Shown here: one piece after another, positions 23,896 through 32,020 of the stretch
How positions within the stretch are numbered: the stretch's first letter is position 1
How the letters are laid out: the number at the start of each line of letters is the position of its first letter
Assembly: GCA_022641775.1 (NCBI GenBank)
Contig: JALCDS010000019.1
Location: forward strand, 1-33,085
Direction of reading: 5' to 3'
DNA from: Clostridiaceae bacterium
GTDB lineage: Bacteria > Cyanobacteriota > Vampirovibrionia > Gastranaerophilales > Gastranaerophilaceae
DNA length: 33,085 nucleotides
Notes under the pieces: model-generated
What the model was told of the DNA's origin: nothing
The model's database searches: none
What the model saw: only the letters and a program-made list of their open reading frames with translations
Translations under genes and position numbers: made by a program

Positions 23896-24627
23896 ATGGC
23901 ATCAATAAAAGACGCAATTGAAGAATCTTTCATTGAGACTTCATCATTTCCAAAATACATTATATTAGGTAGTTTAGTTTATGTAAATTATCAACTATTT
24001 ATGGCGGGCAATGGATTTGCAATACCTCTGGCTATTTTAAATTACATATTATTAACTGGTTTTATGCTAAGAGTTTCGCATAATGTTAGAAACTGTGCCA
24101 ATCATATATTGCCATCTTTCAATCCTATACCAATTTTGATAAGTGGTTTAAAGGGATTGCTTGCTCTTGGTCCATCAATACTTTTAAATTCATTTTTAGG
24201 TAAAGTAATTGGAACCGTAGCTGTTGCGTTTATCCTTACTCACGCACAATTTTCAGTTTCAAACGCTGTAATGGCAATAATTGTTTATTGCATCATTGGC
24301 GCATTATTTATGTCTTTCATTTATACAAGCTACGTTTTATATATCAAAAACTTTAAAATTGCAGAAGCATACGATGTGCAAATAATCTGGAGATACAGTT
24401 CTGATGTACTGGTTGGCGTATTTGTATTCTACATACTTGGTACATTAGCAAACATAATCTTTATAGGTGGTGCAACATATTTATTCTGGATACTAGCTGG
24501 ACTACCAAATCCATACTGCACATTTGTTTGGTGTATGGCAATTCCTTGGAATTGTGCTGTTGCAGGCAACTACCTTGCACAAATAGGTTATGAGTCAATT
24601 GAAGCAAAAAGCGATAGTGACCTTTAA
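23896..24627 (+). CDS. Polytopic membrane protein of unknown function
   Basis: 243 aa with five to six hydrophobic segments (about 23-62 as a pair, 82-115, 121-150, 172-205 and 208-228). Loosely recalls DUF4013-type proteins: a hydrophobic repeat with an inner R-x-S-H-N-x-R segment ([10 protein letters not shown]) and a C-terminal 'P…[11 protein letters not shown]' block. That match is weak. GAGGGG lies 8 nt before the ATG. The stop overlaps the uvrB stop on the other strand by 4 bp. Function unknown. Confidence 0.75.
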   Translation: MASIKDAIEESFIETSSFPKYIILGSLVYVNYQLFMAGNGFAIPLAILNYILLTGFMLRVSHNVRNCANHILPSFNPIPILISGLKGLLALGPSILLNSFLGKVIGTVAVAFILTHAQFSVSNAVMAIIVYCIIGALFMSFIYTSYVLYIKNFKIAEAYDVQIIWRYSSDVLVGVFVFYILGTLANIIFIGGATYLFWILAGLPNPYCTFVWCMAIPWNCAVAGNYLAQIGYESIEAKSDSDL

Positions 24628-26609
24628 TTTACCATCTCTCTAAGTTTTTTCAATTTATCACGAATTTCAGCTGCACGTTCAAAATCAAGAATACGTGCAG
24701 CTTTTTTCATATCTTTTTCAAGCTTATCAATCAGTTTAGGTAAATCTTTTTTCTCAATATTCAAATCTACCATTTCTTCTGCAACAATATCTTCCAAATT
24801 TCTATAACTTGCAACAAGTGATAACAAATTATTTTCAATAGGTTTCTTAATAGTTTGAGGAATAATTCCGTATTTTTTGTTATATTCCATTTGAATTACA
24901 CGACGACGTTCTGTTTCAGATATGGCTTTTTTCATAGAATCCGTCATATTATCTGCATACATAATAACTTCTCCGCAAGAATTACGAGCGGCACGACCTA
25001 TTGTTTGAATCAAACTTGTTTCCGAGCGTAAAAATCCTTCTTTATCCGCATCCATAATAGCGACAAGAGAAACTTCAGGGATATCAAGTCCTTCTCTCAA
25101 GAGGTTAACACCTATCAAAACGTCAAACTCACCCAATCTCAAATCTCTTAATATCTCAACACGTTCCAGAGATTGAATTTCAGAATGCAAGTATCTGACC
25201 TTTATGCCCTCTTGTAAAAAGAAATCACATAAATCTTCTGCCATACGTTTTGTAAGTGTTGTGATAAGCACTCTTTCATTTTTCTGTGCTCGTTTATCTA
25301 TTTCAATTTTTAAATCATTTATTTGTCCATCGATAGGTCTAACAGAAATTTTTGGATCAACAAGTCCTGTCGGTCTAATAATTTGTTCTACCAATTGAGA
25401 TGACGTTTCTTTTTCAAAATCACCCGGAGTAGCAGAAATATAAATTTTTTGTCCGACTTTATTAAAAAACTCTTCATTTTTCAGGGGCCTATTATCTTTT
25501 GCGCAAGGCAACCTAAAACCATAATCAACAAGAACTTCTTTCCTTGATTGATCTCCAAAATACATTCCCTTTAACTGAGGTAATGTTACATGTGATTCAT
25601 CAACAACAGTCAAAAAATCAGTTTGAAAATAGTCTAAAAGTGTTGCCGGAGCAGAACCAACAGCTCTACGTTCAATAATTCTTGAATAGTTTTCAATTCC
25701 TGAACAATAACCCATCTCTTTTATCATTTCTAAATCATACTTCACACGTTGCTCAAGTCTTTGCGCCTCTATCAACTTATTTTGGTTATTTAATTCAACA
25801 AGTCTGTTTTGTAATTCTTCTCGAATCAGTGCAATCGTTTCATCTACATTGTCATCATAAGATAGGTAATGAACTGCAGGATAAATAACAACCCTTTGAG
25901 GTGTTTCAATAACTTCTCCTGTTATATCATCAATTTTGACAATTTTTTCAATCTCATCACCAAAGAAATATATTCTTGTAACAATTTTTTCATAAGCCGG
26001 CATTATTTCTACAATATCGCCTCTAGCCCTAAAGCAAGACCTTTCTAAAACTAAATCATTGCGTTTATATTGAACGGTTATAAGGTGTCTGAGTAAATCA
26101 TCTCTATCAATTTCATCTCCTACATTAAGTTCAACAGAACCTTTAAAATAATTTTCCGGCAATCCTAAACCATAAATACAGCTGACAGATGCAATAATTA
26201 TGACGTCATTCCTCTCATACAGACTTCTTGTAGTATTGTGTCGCAATCTATCAATCTCTTCATTAATTGATGCGGATTTTTCAATATAAGTGTCCGTTCG
26301 AGGAATATATGCCTCCGGCTGATAATAATCATAATAACTTATGAAATATTCAACAGCATTATCCGGAAATAATTCTTTGAACTCGTTGTACAATTGTGCA
26401 GCAAGAGTTTTGTTATGGGCAATAATAAGAGTTGGTTTTTGAATTTTTTCTATTACATTTGCGATAGTAAAAGTTTTGCCGGAACCGGTTATTCCTAAAA
26501 GAGTTTGGGTATCATCGCCATTTTTCAATCCCTCAACCAATTTTTCAATAGCTTGAGGCTGATCCCCTGAGGGTTTGTACTTTGAACTTATAACAAATTT
26601 TTTATCCAT
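24624..26609 (-). CDS. uvrB: UvrABC system protein B
   Basis: 661 aa from the ATG at 26609. DNA-damage verification helicase of nucleotide excision repair. Walker [10 protein letters not shown], the beta-hairpin region [29 protein letters not shown], the helicase motif [25 protein letters not shown], and a C-terminal UVR motif ([20 protein letters not shown]) that contacts UvrC are all present. A TTG at 26627 would extend it by six codons without a ribosome site. An extended -10 (26626-26618) ends 8 nt before the ATG, which makes a leaderless mRNA the simplest reading. No terminator is seen at its 3' end. Confidence 0.95.
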   Translation of the reverse strand: MDKKFVISSKYKPSGDQPQAIEKLVEGLKNGDDTQTLLGITGSGKTFTIANVIEKIQKPTLIIAHNKTLAAQLYNEFKELFPDNAVEYFISYYDYYQPEAYIPRTDTYIEKSASINEEIDRLRHNTTRSLYERNDVIIIASVSCIYGLGLPENYFKGSVELNVGDEIDRDDLLRHLITVQYKRNDLVLERSCFRARGDIVEIMPAYEKIVTRIYFFGDEIEKIVKIDDITGEVIETPQRVVIYPAVHYLSYDDNVDETIALIREELQNRLVELNNQNKLIEAQRLEQRVKYDLEMIKEMGYCSGIENYSRIIERRAVGSAPATLLDYFQTDFLTVVDESHVTLPQLKGMYFGDQSRKEVLVDYGFRLPCAKDNRPLKNEEFFNKVGQKIYISATPGDFEKETSSQLVEQIIRPTGLVDPKISVRPIDGQINDLKIEIDKRAQKNERVLITTLTKRMAEDLCDFFLQEGIKVRYLHSEIQSLERVEILRDLRLGEFDVLIGVNLLREGLDIPEVSLVAIMDADKEGFLRSETSLIQTIGRAARNSCGEVIMYADNMTDSMKKAISETERRRVIQMEYNKKYGIIPQTIKKPIENNLLSLVASYRNLEDIVAEEMVDLNIEKKDLPKLIDKLEKDMKKAARILDFERAAEIRDKLKKLREMVN

Positions 26610-26617
26610 AATTAAAT

Positions 26618-26626
26618 AATATACCA
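26618..26626 (-). promoter_or_regulatory. Extended -10 promoter of uvrB, likely leaderless
   Basis: Minus strand TGGTATATT, ending 8 nt before the ATG at 26609. No Shine-Dalgarno (the leader would be ATTTAATT). It lies just past the stop of the CpaF-like gene (26639), with no terminator between, so read-through from that gene is also possible. Confidence 0.5.
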
Positions 26627-26638
26627 ATAAAAATTCAT

Positions 26639-27934
26639 TTACGAATTTTTAAATCTTGATTTTATCGACGAAAAATCTTCATCTTGAGCTTCTTCTTTTT
26701 GAATTGATTTCGGCGAATAGTGATAAATCTCTTTTATTGAAGATGCAAAATTTTTGGTTATTTCCAATTGCAAAACATATTCAATACGACAAATTCCATT
26801 TTCATCCTTGAAAAACTGAACTAAATAGTTAAAATCATTTAAGATTTTTCGTTTCGCAAATTTTTCAGAATAATTTGAATTCAAAATAAGTGCATTTTCT
26901 AATTTTGCAATCGCACTATCACAATCAGATGCTGAAACAGTAATCACGGCTGAATCTTTGTATGTCAAAGTATCAATAAATTTTGATGTTAATTTAAGAT
27001 TTTTGCTATCGAAAAATAAATATTCAGGCATAGTAGATGATATAACCGATAGTATATTTTCAAACTCATAAGATGTAGCAAGCTCTGACAATGATATTTT
27101 CATCAACTTTGGAGCGGAAGTAACCGTTTGCGATATATCTTCAAAAACAGCAACTCGTGATTGATAAAAGACAGAAGACAAAATACTATCAATAAATGTC
27201 GTTTTACCACTTGAGATATCTCCTGATAATATAATATTATCTCCCATTTTCAAAGCTGAAATTAAAAATTCGGCAATTTCCTTTGTCAATAAACCTTTTT
27301 CAATCAAGGTTTCTAAATTCCAGATATCCTTTATTTTTTTAATTAAAATAATCGGCTCTGTAACCGATACTGGCTTATTTATAATACTTACAAAACAGCC
27401 GTTCATATTGGCATAGACAACAGAACTATCTGAATTATTCATGTTTGCACTGTTTTTTATATTTCTGATTAAAAACTCTAATTCTATATGCGTCAAGGAA
27501 TCTGAAGACTCCAAAATTTTTCCGCCGGATACGAACTGGATAGAACTTATGCCGTTCACAATAATCGAATCCACATTTTCTTTTTCCAAATATTTTTGTA
27601 AGACACCAAAGCCTGATACTTGATTGAATAAAGAATCTATAATAAGTATTTTTTCATCTTCAGAAATATTTTCTAAAGCATATTCTGCTACTAAACTCGT
27701 ATCAAAGAAATTTTCAATCAATTCACGCTGTTTGTCTTTATCATACTCAAACCAAACAGGAATTTTTTGAACCTTTAGCATTACATCTGCACTCATTTTT
27801 TCAATGAGTTCATTTTCATCAAAAGTTTCTGATACATCAGAAGGTACATCTTCTATTTTTTCATCACTTACATATTTTTCGTAGGATTTCAACTTGCCCA
27901 CTGTCTGTTTACTAAATCTGTCACTTATTGCCAA
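26639..27934 (-). CDS. Divergent CpaF/TadA-like secretion ATPase
   Basis: 431 aa. The N-terminal half follows CpaF ([21 protein letters not shown], then VDSIIVNG). Walker A is intact: GDISSGKT at 238-245. The downstream motifs are eroded: the Walker B/GEVRG segment reads EYLFFDSKN, and the conserved TTIHAN (His box) reads VITVSASD. Such losses suggest weak or regulated ATPase activity. CpaF normally drives Tad pilus assembly. Start is TTG with AAGGAT 7 nt upstream. It is 11 bp downstream of the CpaE-like gene, so cotranscribed. The first ~55 residues are acidic and probably disordered. Confidence 0.8.
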   Translation of the reverse strand: MAISDRFSKQTVGKLKSYEKYVSDEKIEDVPSDVSETFDENELIEKMSADVMLKVQKIPVWFEYDKDKQRELIENFFDTSLVAEYALENISEDEKILIIDSLFNQVSGFGVLQKYLEKENVDSIIVNGISSIQFVSGGKILESSDSLTHIELEFLIRNIKNSANMNNSDSSVVYANMNGCFVSIINKPVSVTEPIILIKKIKDIWNLETLIEKGLLTKEIAEFLISALKMGDNIILSGDISSGKTTFIDSILSSVFYQSRVAVFEDISQTVTSAPKLMKISLSELATSYEFENILSVISSTMPEYLFFDSKNLKLTSKFIDTLTYKDSAVITVSASDCDSAIAKLENALILNSNYSEKFAKRKILNDFNYLVQFFKDENGICRIEYVLQLEITKNFASSIKEIYHYSPKSIQKEEAQDEDFSSIKSRFKNS

Positions 27935-27945
27935 TTTTAATATCC

Positions 27946-29115
27946 TTATTCTTTATTCAAACCATCATCAAGATTTTGTCTGTATATACTGTCTGCAACA
28001 ATCATTGACAAATCTTTATAACTCTTTGCCACATTAGATGATACATTTATGTCTGCAACCGGTACACCCTTATTTATTGATGCCATCATTGTAAAATAAT
28101 TGTTCGGAATCTTCCAGTAAATTTTCTTATGTAAAAGATTTTCTACATCCTCAGTTTTTACATCATCAGATTCCATATATCTGTTTATAACAATTTTTAT
28201 TTTATCCTTATCAATGTGAACATCATCAAATAATTCCATACACTTTTGACAATTTCTGAGTGCCGGCAAATTGACTGTCGTCACAAAAAATATTAAATCT
28301 GACAACTCCAACACTTTCATAACCTTATTTCCAAATCCGGTCGAGGTATCTATTACAATATACGAAAATACTTTCTGCATAGCACTTATAAGTTTTTCAA
28401 TATCACCTACAGACACATAATCAGCTGATTTGTAATAAGGCGGATTTGCCAAAATATATAAACTGTACTTTTTATATTTTTCAAATGTACTCAATATAAA
28501 TTCTTCATTCAGTTTATCTGAATTTTTTAACATATAAGAAATATCAAAAGTCGGAGTTAAATCCCAAAAAGTTGTAACATCACCCAGTTGAAAATTCAAA
28601 TCCAAAAGTGCAACATTTTCCTTTGTATTTTTAGCCAATTCAAGCGCTAAATTCATTGCAATAGAAGTTTTCCCGACACCACCCTTATTTGAAAACACAC
28701 TCAATGTCTTACATTTTGAATTTGAAATTTTTACACCCAACTCATTATTTTTAATTTTCAAAACAGCAGATTCAAACTTTTCTTTTATTAACGGCAACTG
28801 CAAAAAGTCATTTACCCCAACTCGCATAGCCTTTATAACGATTTTGGAATCAGGCTTGTCGCAAAGCGCAATAACATCGATTTTTGGATTTGCAGACAAT
28901 ACCTTTACAACCATGTTTAAGACTTCTTCTTCATAATCAGATACATCCACAATAAATAAAGCTTTATCAAGTTCTCCAATGGCATTTAAAGCTTTGTCGC
29001 AATCATCGGTAGATGCTAAAAAATCAAAGCCTTCAATATTTTCTATGTACTTTTGCAAAAGATCTTTAGTATTTTTTTGTCTTGTAAAAACTAATGTTTT
29101 AATATTCATTGCCAT
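27946..29115 (-). CDS. CpaE/TadZ-like ParA-family ATPase
   Basis: 389 aa. Residues 1-120 form a receiver-like domain (LFIVDVSDYEEE, IDVIALCDK, MRVGVNDFLQLPL). Residues 135-380 form a MinD/ParA ATPase with the deviant Walker A KGGVGKT (144-150), ALLDLNFQLGDV and YIVIDTSTGF. This architecture is CpaE/TadZ, which places Tad pilus machinery at the cell pole. An ATG at 29142 was rejected: it sits inside the promoter's -10. AAAGGTGAG (29127-29119) serves the ATG at 29115. Operon with the CpaF-like gene. No pilin, secretin, CpaB or TadB/C gene is in the window, so the rest of the system must be elsewhere or absent. Confidence 0.87.
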   Translation of the reverse strand: MAMNIKTLVFTRQKNTKDLLQKYIENIEGFDFLASTDDCDKALNAIGELDKALFIVDVSDYEEEVLNMVVKVLSANPKIDVIALCDKPDSKIVIKAMRVGVNDFLQLPLIKEKFESAVLKIKNNELGVKISNSKCKTLSVFSNKGGVGKTSIAMNLALELAKNTKENVALLDLNFQLGDVTTFWDLTPTFDISYMLKNSDKLNEEFILSTFEKYKKYSLYILANPPYYKSADYVSVGDIEKLISAMQKVFSYIVIDTSTGFGNKVMKVLELSDLIFFVTTVNLPALRNCQKCMELFDDVHIDKDKIKIVINRYMESDDVKTEDVENLLHKKIYWKIPNNYFTMMASINKGVPVADINVSSNVAKSYKDLSMIVADSIYRQNLDDGLNKE

Positions 29116-29132
29116 AATCTCACCTTTACTAA

Positions 29133-29161
29133 ATCTTATCATAGTATTTCAAATTTACCAA
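29133..29161 (-). promoter_or_regulatory. Promoter of the CpaE/CpaF-like operon
   Basis: Minus strand TTGGTA (29161-29156), 17 nt, TAAGAT (29138-29133) with an extended TGA in front. It leaves a leader of about 10 nt that still contains AAAGGTGAG. Confidence 0.7.
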
Positions 29162-29182
29162 ATATTTAAAATATTTTACATC

Positions 29183-29211
29183 TTGCACATATAAAAAATT
29201 TCAGGTAGAAT
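29183..29211 (+). promoter_or_regulatory. Promoter of the exported 230-aa protein
   Basis: TTGCAC (29183-29188), 17 nt, TAGAAT (29206-29211). Back-to-back with the CpaE-like promoter, -35 elements 21 bp apart. Confidence 0.7.
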
Positions 29212-29235
29212 TTCAATATAAGAGAGGTATGAAAA

Positions 29236-29928
29236 ATGAGTTTTAAAATTAAATTATTAACGATATTGTCAATAATGTTTTTGGCTATGCAAAGTTCAAT
29301 GGCAACACCATTCAACGCAAACGCAAAAACAAAAAGAATTCCGGCCGGAACACAATTCACATTACAAATGCTGAATTCTGTTTCAACACTTACAAACACG
29401 CAAGGTGCAGATTTTTCAGCAATATTACTTACTGATCAAAAGGCAGATAAAGATGTAATTTTGCCTATGGGGTCACTTGTAAGAGGATCAATCAAACGCA
29501 TCAAACCTGCCAGAAGACTTTCAAGAGGCGCTATTCTGTACTTGGATTTTGACCACGTAGTTACTCCAAACGGCAGACAATTGCCAATGTCATTGACAGT
29601 AGTAGGTAGAACAGACGTATCATTTGATGGCGGACTTGTTAAAAATGAATATTACAAAGATGCTCTGAAAGAAAACTGGGGCACTACAAAAAGTATTACT
29701 AAAAATTCAACAAAATGGGGCAACGATGTAGCTGAAGATTTTGCAGGCGGATATTTTAGAATACTAACAGTTCCTATATGCGCCATAGGCGGAGCAATTG
29801 GTGGCGGAGCATATTACGTCGGTGATGGCGTTGCCGATATGGTTAAAAAAGGAAAAGATTTTACCTTGAATAAAGGTGATACATTGAATGTAATTTTATT
29901 ACAACCAATTGATGTTCCGGTACTATAA
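29236..29928 (+). CDS. Exported protein with a TrbI/VirB10-like beta region
   Basis: 230 aa. Sec signal peptide at about 1-23 (…IMFLAMQSSMA|TPF). The mature part begins RIPAGTQFTLQMLNSVST, then VILPMGSLVRGSIKRIKPAR, then LYLDFDHVVTPNGRQLPM. This 'pAGT…LPxGS…G.v…G.L.L.F…G' pattern is seen in beta-rich TrbI/VirB10-type and related envelope proteins. A glycine-rich hydrophobic stretch (IGGAIGGGAYYVGDGVADMV) lies near 181-200, and the C-terminus ends KGDTLNVILLQPIDVPV. Probably periplasmic or surface-linked. AGAGAGG precedes the ATG. Own promoter and terminator. The role is unknown; the TrbI comparison is by eye. Confidence 0.75.
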   Translation: MSFKIKLLTILSIMFLAMQSSMATPFNANAKTKRIPAGTQFTLQMLNSVSTLTNTQGADFSAILLTDQKADKDVILPMGSLVRGSIKRIKPARRLSRGAILYLDFDHVVTPNGRQLPMSLTVVGRTDVSFDGGLVKNEYYKDALKENWGTTKSITKNSTKWGNDVAEDFAGGYFRILTVPICAIGGAIGGGAYYVGDGVADMVKKGKDFTLNKGDTLNVILLQPIDVPVL

Positions 29929-29949
29929 ATATAAAAATTTATACATAAT

Positions 29950-29980
29950 AAAAAGCTCTGATACAAATCAGAGCTTTTTT
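29950..29980. terminator. Bidirectional Rho-independent terminator
   Basis: AAAAAGCTCTGAT, loop ACAA, ATCAGAGCTTTTTT: a perfect stem with U-tracts on both strands, between the exported protein gene (stop 29928) and the convergent GGDEF gene (stop 29986). Confidence 0.93.
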
Positions 29981-29985
29981 ATAAC

Positions 29986-31746
29986 TTATTTACCAACTTT
30001 ATTTCGTCCGCTATTTTTGGCCAGATATAATTTGCCATCAGCAAAAGCAATCAAGGATGATGGATTTTTACCATCCTGAGGATATGTCGATACCCCCAAA
30101 CTTACCGTGACACCCAATTCTTCACCTGCAATTTTCAATTTTTGTTCAGATATCTTTTGACAAATTTTTTCTGCAGTCATCACAGCTTCTTCTTTGGTTG
30201 AATTTGGCAATATAATACTCATTTCTTCTCCGCCATACCTGCAAACGATATCAGTTGCACGGACATTGTGTTTCAATGTGCTAGCAACCAATCTCAATAC
30301 TGCATCTCCAACCTGATGACCATATGTATCATTAAACTTTTTGAAGAAATCTATATCCAAAATTATTAAAGAAAAAGGTTGTTCATAACGTTCAGCTTGA
30401 GCAACATGAAACTTCATCTGATCTTGGAAATATCTGTGATTATATAAATCAGTCAAACCATCAGTAGTTGCAAGTTTATATTGAGTATCAAAATCTCTTG
30501 ATTTTATAAGATACTTAACCATATAGGCACACGTAAATGCCACAATAGCAAATATGAGTGGATAAATCACCTCAAGCCACATATTGGTATATTTCATAAG
30601 ATAATACGAAAATATCAAATACATTGAGTAAACCGAAGCTGAAATTAGAGACGCCATAAATACTGATGATATCTTCATAACTACAAATATTATTAAAGCC
30701 GCAAGCACTAATGAAATTGCAAGCGTATATTTTCTAGGAATTCTGTGGATAAAATCATTATGAATAAAATTATTTACATAAGTCGCCTGAACTTCCACTC
30801 CTGGATATATCCTACCAACAGGAACAGTTTTTATATCGAAAAGACTTGAAGCTGTTGTACCAAAATACACAACTTTGTTAGAAAAATCATAGTCTAAAGA
30901 ACCTTCGCCATTTGCAGCCTTGATAAGCTTGTATATAGGAATATAATCGTAAGTACCCGAAGCTCCATACCAATTCAAGATAACATTGCCGTCTTTATCA
31001 AGATGAATATCTTTACCGTTAAAGTTTACCGTAGCATTTTTATTAATTACAAAAGTTTTTGTATTATCCCCAATATAATGCTGTGCAACTTTCAGGGCTA
31101 ATTGAGGATAAAACTTGTCTTTATATTTTACAAACAACGGCATCCTTCTCAAGATTCCGTCATCTGCTCTTGATACATTAATTATCCCGATATTATTTGT
31201 TCCATCAATTATTGATTTCAAAATTGAACGACAATTAGTAAAAGTCAAATCAGAAAAATTAACTTTAGATTTATTTTGAACATCAACACTCAAATAATTA
31301 GGTAATTCAGGCGGAATTCTTAAATCTTCGGGTTGATTATCAAAATTGAGCGCTGTAAACACATTTGGATTGCTTATAATAGCATCCGTCAATTTGTTAT
31401 CGGCATCATCGCTACTCTTCATTGAATTTACAAACATCAAATCAAATGCAATGGCTTTTGGATTTTGTTTTTCCAAATACTTTACGAGTTTTGCATAAAT
31501 ATCTCTAGGTAAAGGCCATTCTCCATAATTTGAGAGAATATATTCATAACTGGCATCATCAACAGCAACAATCGCAATATCTTTATCCGGTTTTCTACTT
31601 CCGGAATTTACAAGAATTGATTGTCTCAAATCAAATGTCCTGTTTTCAACCATATCAATAAAATTATTCAAATTAGCATTTTTAAATATTAAAAATGCAA
31701 CAAATAAAAAAACAATAAAGCCCAATAAATATGATATTTTTTTCAA
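29986..31746 (-). CDS. CHASE2-GGDEF diguanylate cyclase
   Basis: 586 aa. One membrane helix (about 5-22), an extracytoplasmic CHASE2 sensor domain (about 35-335; DIAIVAVDDASYE, YGEWPLPRD, GTTASSLFDIK), three membrane helices (about 340-412), then a GGDEF domain (about 425-586). The active loop is RYGGEEM (503-509), a permitted GGEE(F) variant with Met in the last place. RATD (496-499) is an intact product-inhibition I-site, five residues before it. It makes c-di-GMP in response to an outside signal. Start is TTG at 31746, with GAAGG 7 nt upstream. CHASE2-GGDEF proteins are frequent in Cyanobacteria and relatives. Confidence 0.93.
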   Translation of the reverse strand: MKKISYLLGFIVFLFVAFLIFKNANLNNFIDMVENRTFDLRQSILVNSGSRKPDKDIAIVAVDDASYEYILSNYGEWPLPRDIYAKLVKYLEKQNPKAIAFDLMFVNSMKSSDDADNKLTDAIISNPNVFTALNFDNQPEDLRIPPELPNYLSVDVQNKSKVNFSDLTFTNCRSILKSIIDGTNNIGIINVSRADDGILRRMPLFVKYKDKFYPQLALKVAQHYIGDNTKTFVINKNATVNFNGKDIHLDKDGNVILNWYGASGTYDYIPIYKLIKAANGEGSLDYDFSNKVVYFGTTASSLFDIKTVPVGRIYPGVEVQATYVNNFIHNDFIHRIPRKYTLAISLVLAALIIFVVMKISSVFMASLISASVYSMYLIFSYYLMKYTNMWLEVIYPLIFAIVAFTCAYMVKYLIKSRDFDTQYKLATTDGLTDLYNHRYFQDQMKFHVAQAERYEQPFSLIILDIDFFKKFNDTYGHQVGDAVLRLVASTLKHNVRATDIVCRYGGEEMSIILPNSTKEEAVMTAEKICQKISEQKLKIAGEELGVTVSLGVSTYPQDGKNPSSLIAFADGKLYLAKNSGRNKVGK

Positions 31747-31759
31747 AACATAACCTTCA

Positions 31760-31790
31760 AATTATACTATCTGACATTATCAGTATAATT
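31760..31790. promoter_or_regulatory. Perfect 9-bp inverted repeat before the GGDEF gene
   Basis: AATTATACT (31760-31768) and AGTATAATT (31782-31790), 13 nt apart. On the minus strand the inner arm contains TATAAT, 13 nt or so before the TTG start. It could be an operator over the -10 or a weak hairpin. The stop of the small upstream gene (31767) lies inside it. Confidence 0.45.
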
Positions 31791-31934
31791 AAAGTTTGGA
31801 TATTTGGCAACAAAATTCTTCAAAATAAATTGTTTTTCAAGGATACAGTTAGTCAATTTTAATATATCAGTAGAATACGAAAGCTCATCAGGCTTTTGCA
31901 AATATTTCAATAAACATTCTTCATGCAAATTCAT
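31767..31934 (-). CDS. Possible 55-aa protein of unknown function
   Basis: Starting at the ATG at 31934 (MNLHEECLLKYLQKPDELSY…) the frame gives a compact helical, Leu/Lys/Asn-rich protein ending TDNVR. A purine-rich AGGTAAGAG lies just upstream of this ATG. A GTG at 31955 would add seven residues. No domain is recognised. Same direction as the GGDEF gene, 20 bp apart, so it may be cotranscribed. The evidence is size, start context and spacing only. Confidence 0.45.
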   Translation of the reverse strand: MNLHEECLLKYLQKPDELSYSTDILKLTNCILEKQFILKNFVAKYPNFNYTDNVR

Positions 31935-32020
31935 TAATCTCTTACCTATAAACACGGATAACTTTTATATTATGTAATATTCTTATAATATATACATCAC
32001 CTGTTTGCATGAAAATTGAG

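Noticed and set aside
26610-26627. Upstream TTG start for uvrB
   Set aside because: No ribosome site, overlaps the extended -10, and family alignment begins after the ATG at 26609.
29116-29142. Upstream ATG start for the CpaE-like gene
   Set aside because: That ATG lies within the promoter -10 region; the ribosome site AAAGGTGAG serves the ATG at 29115.
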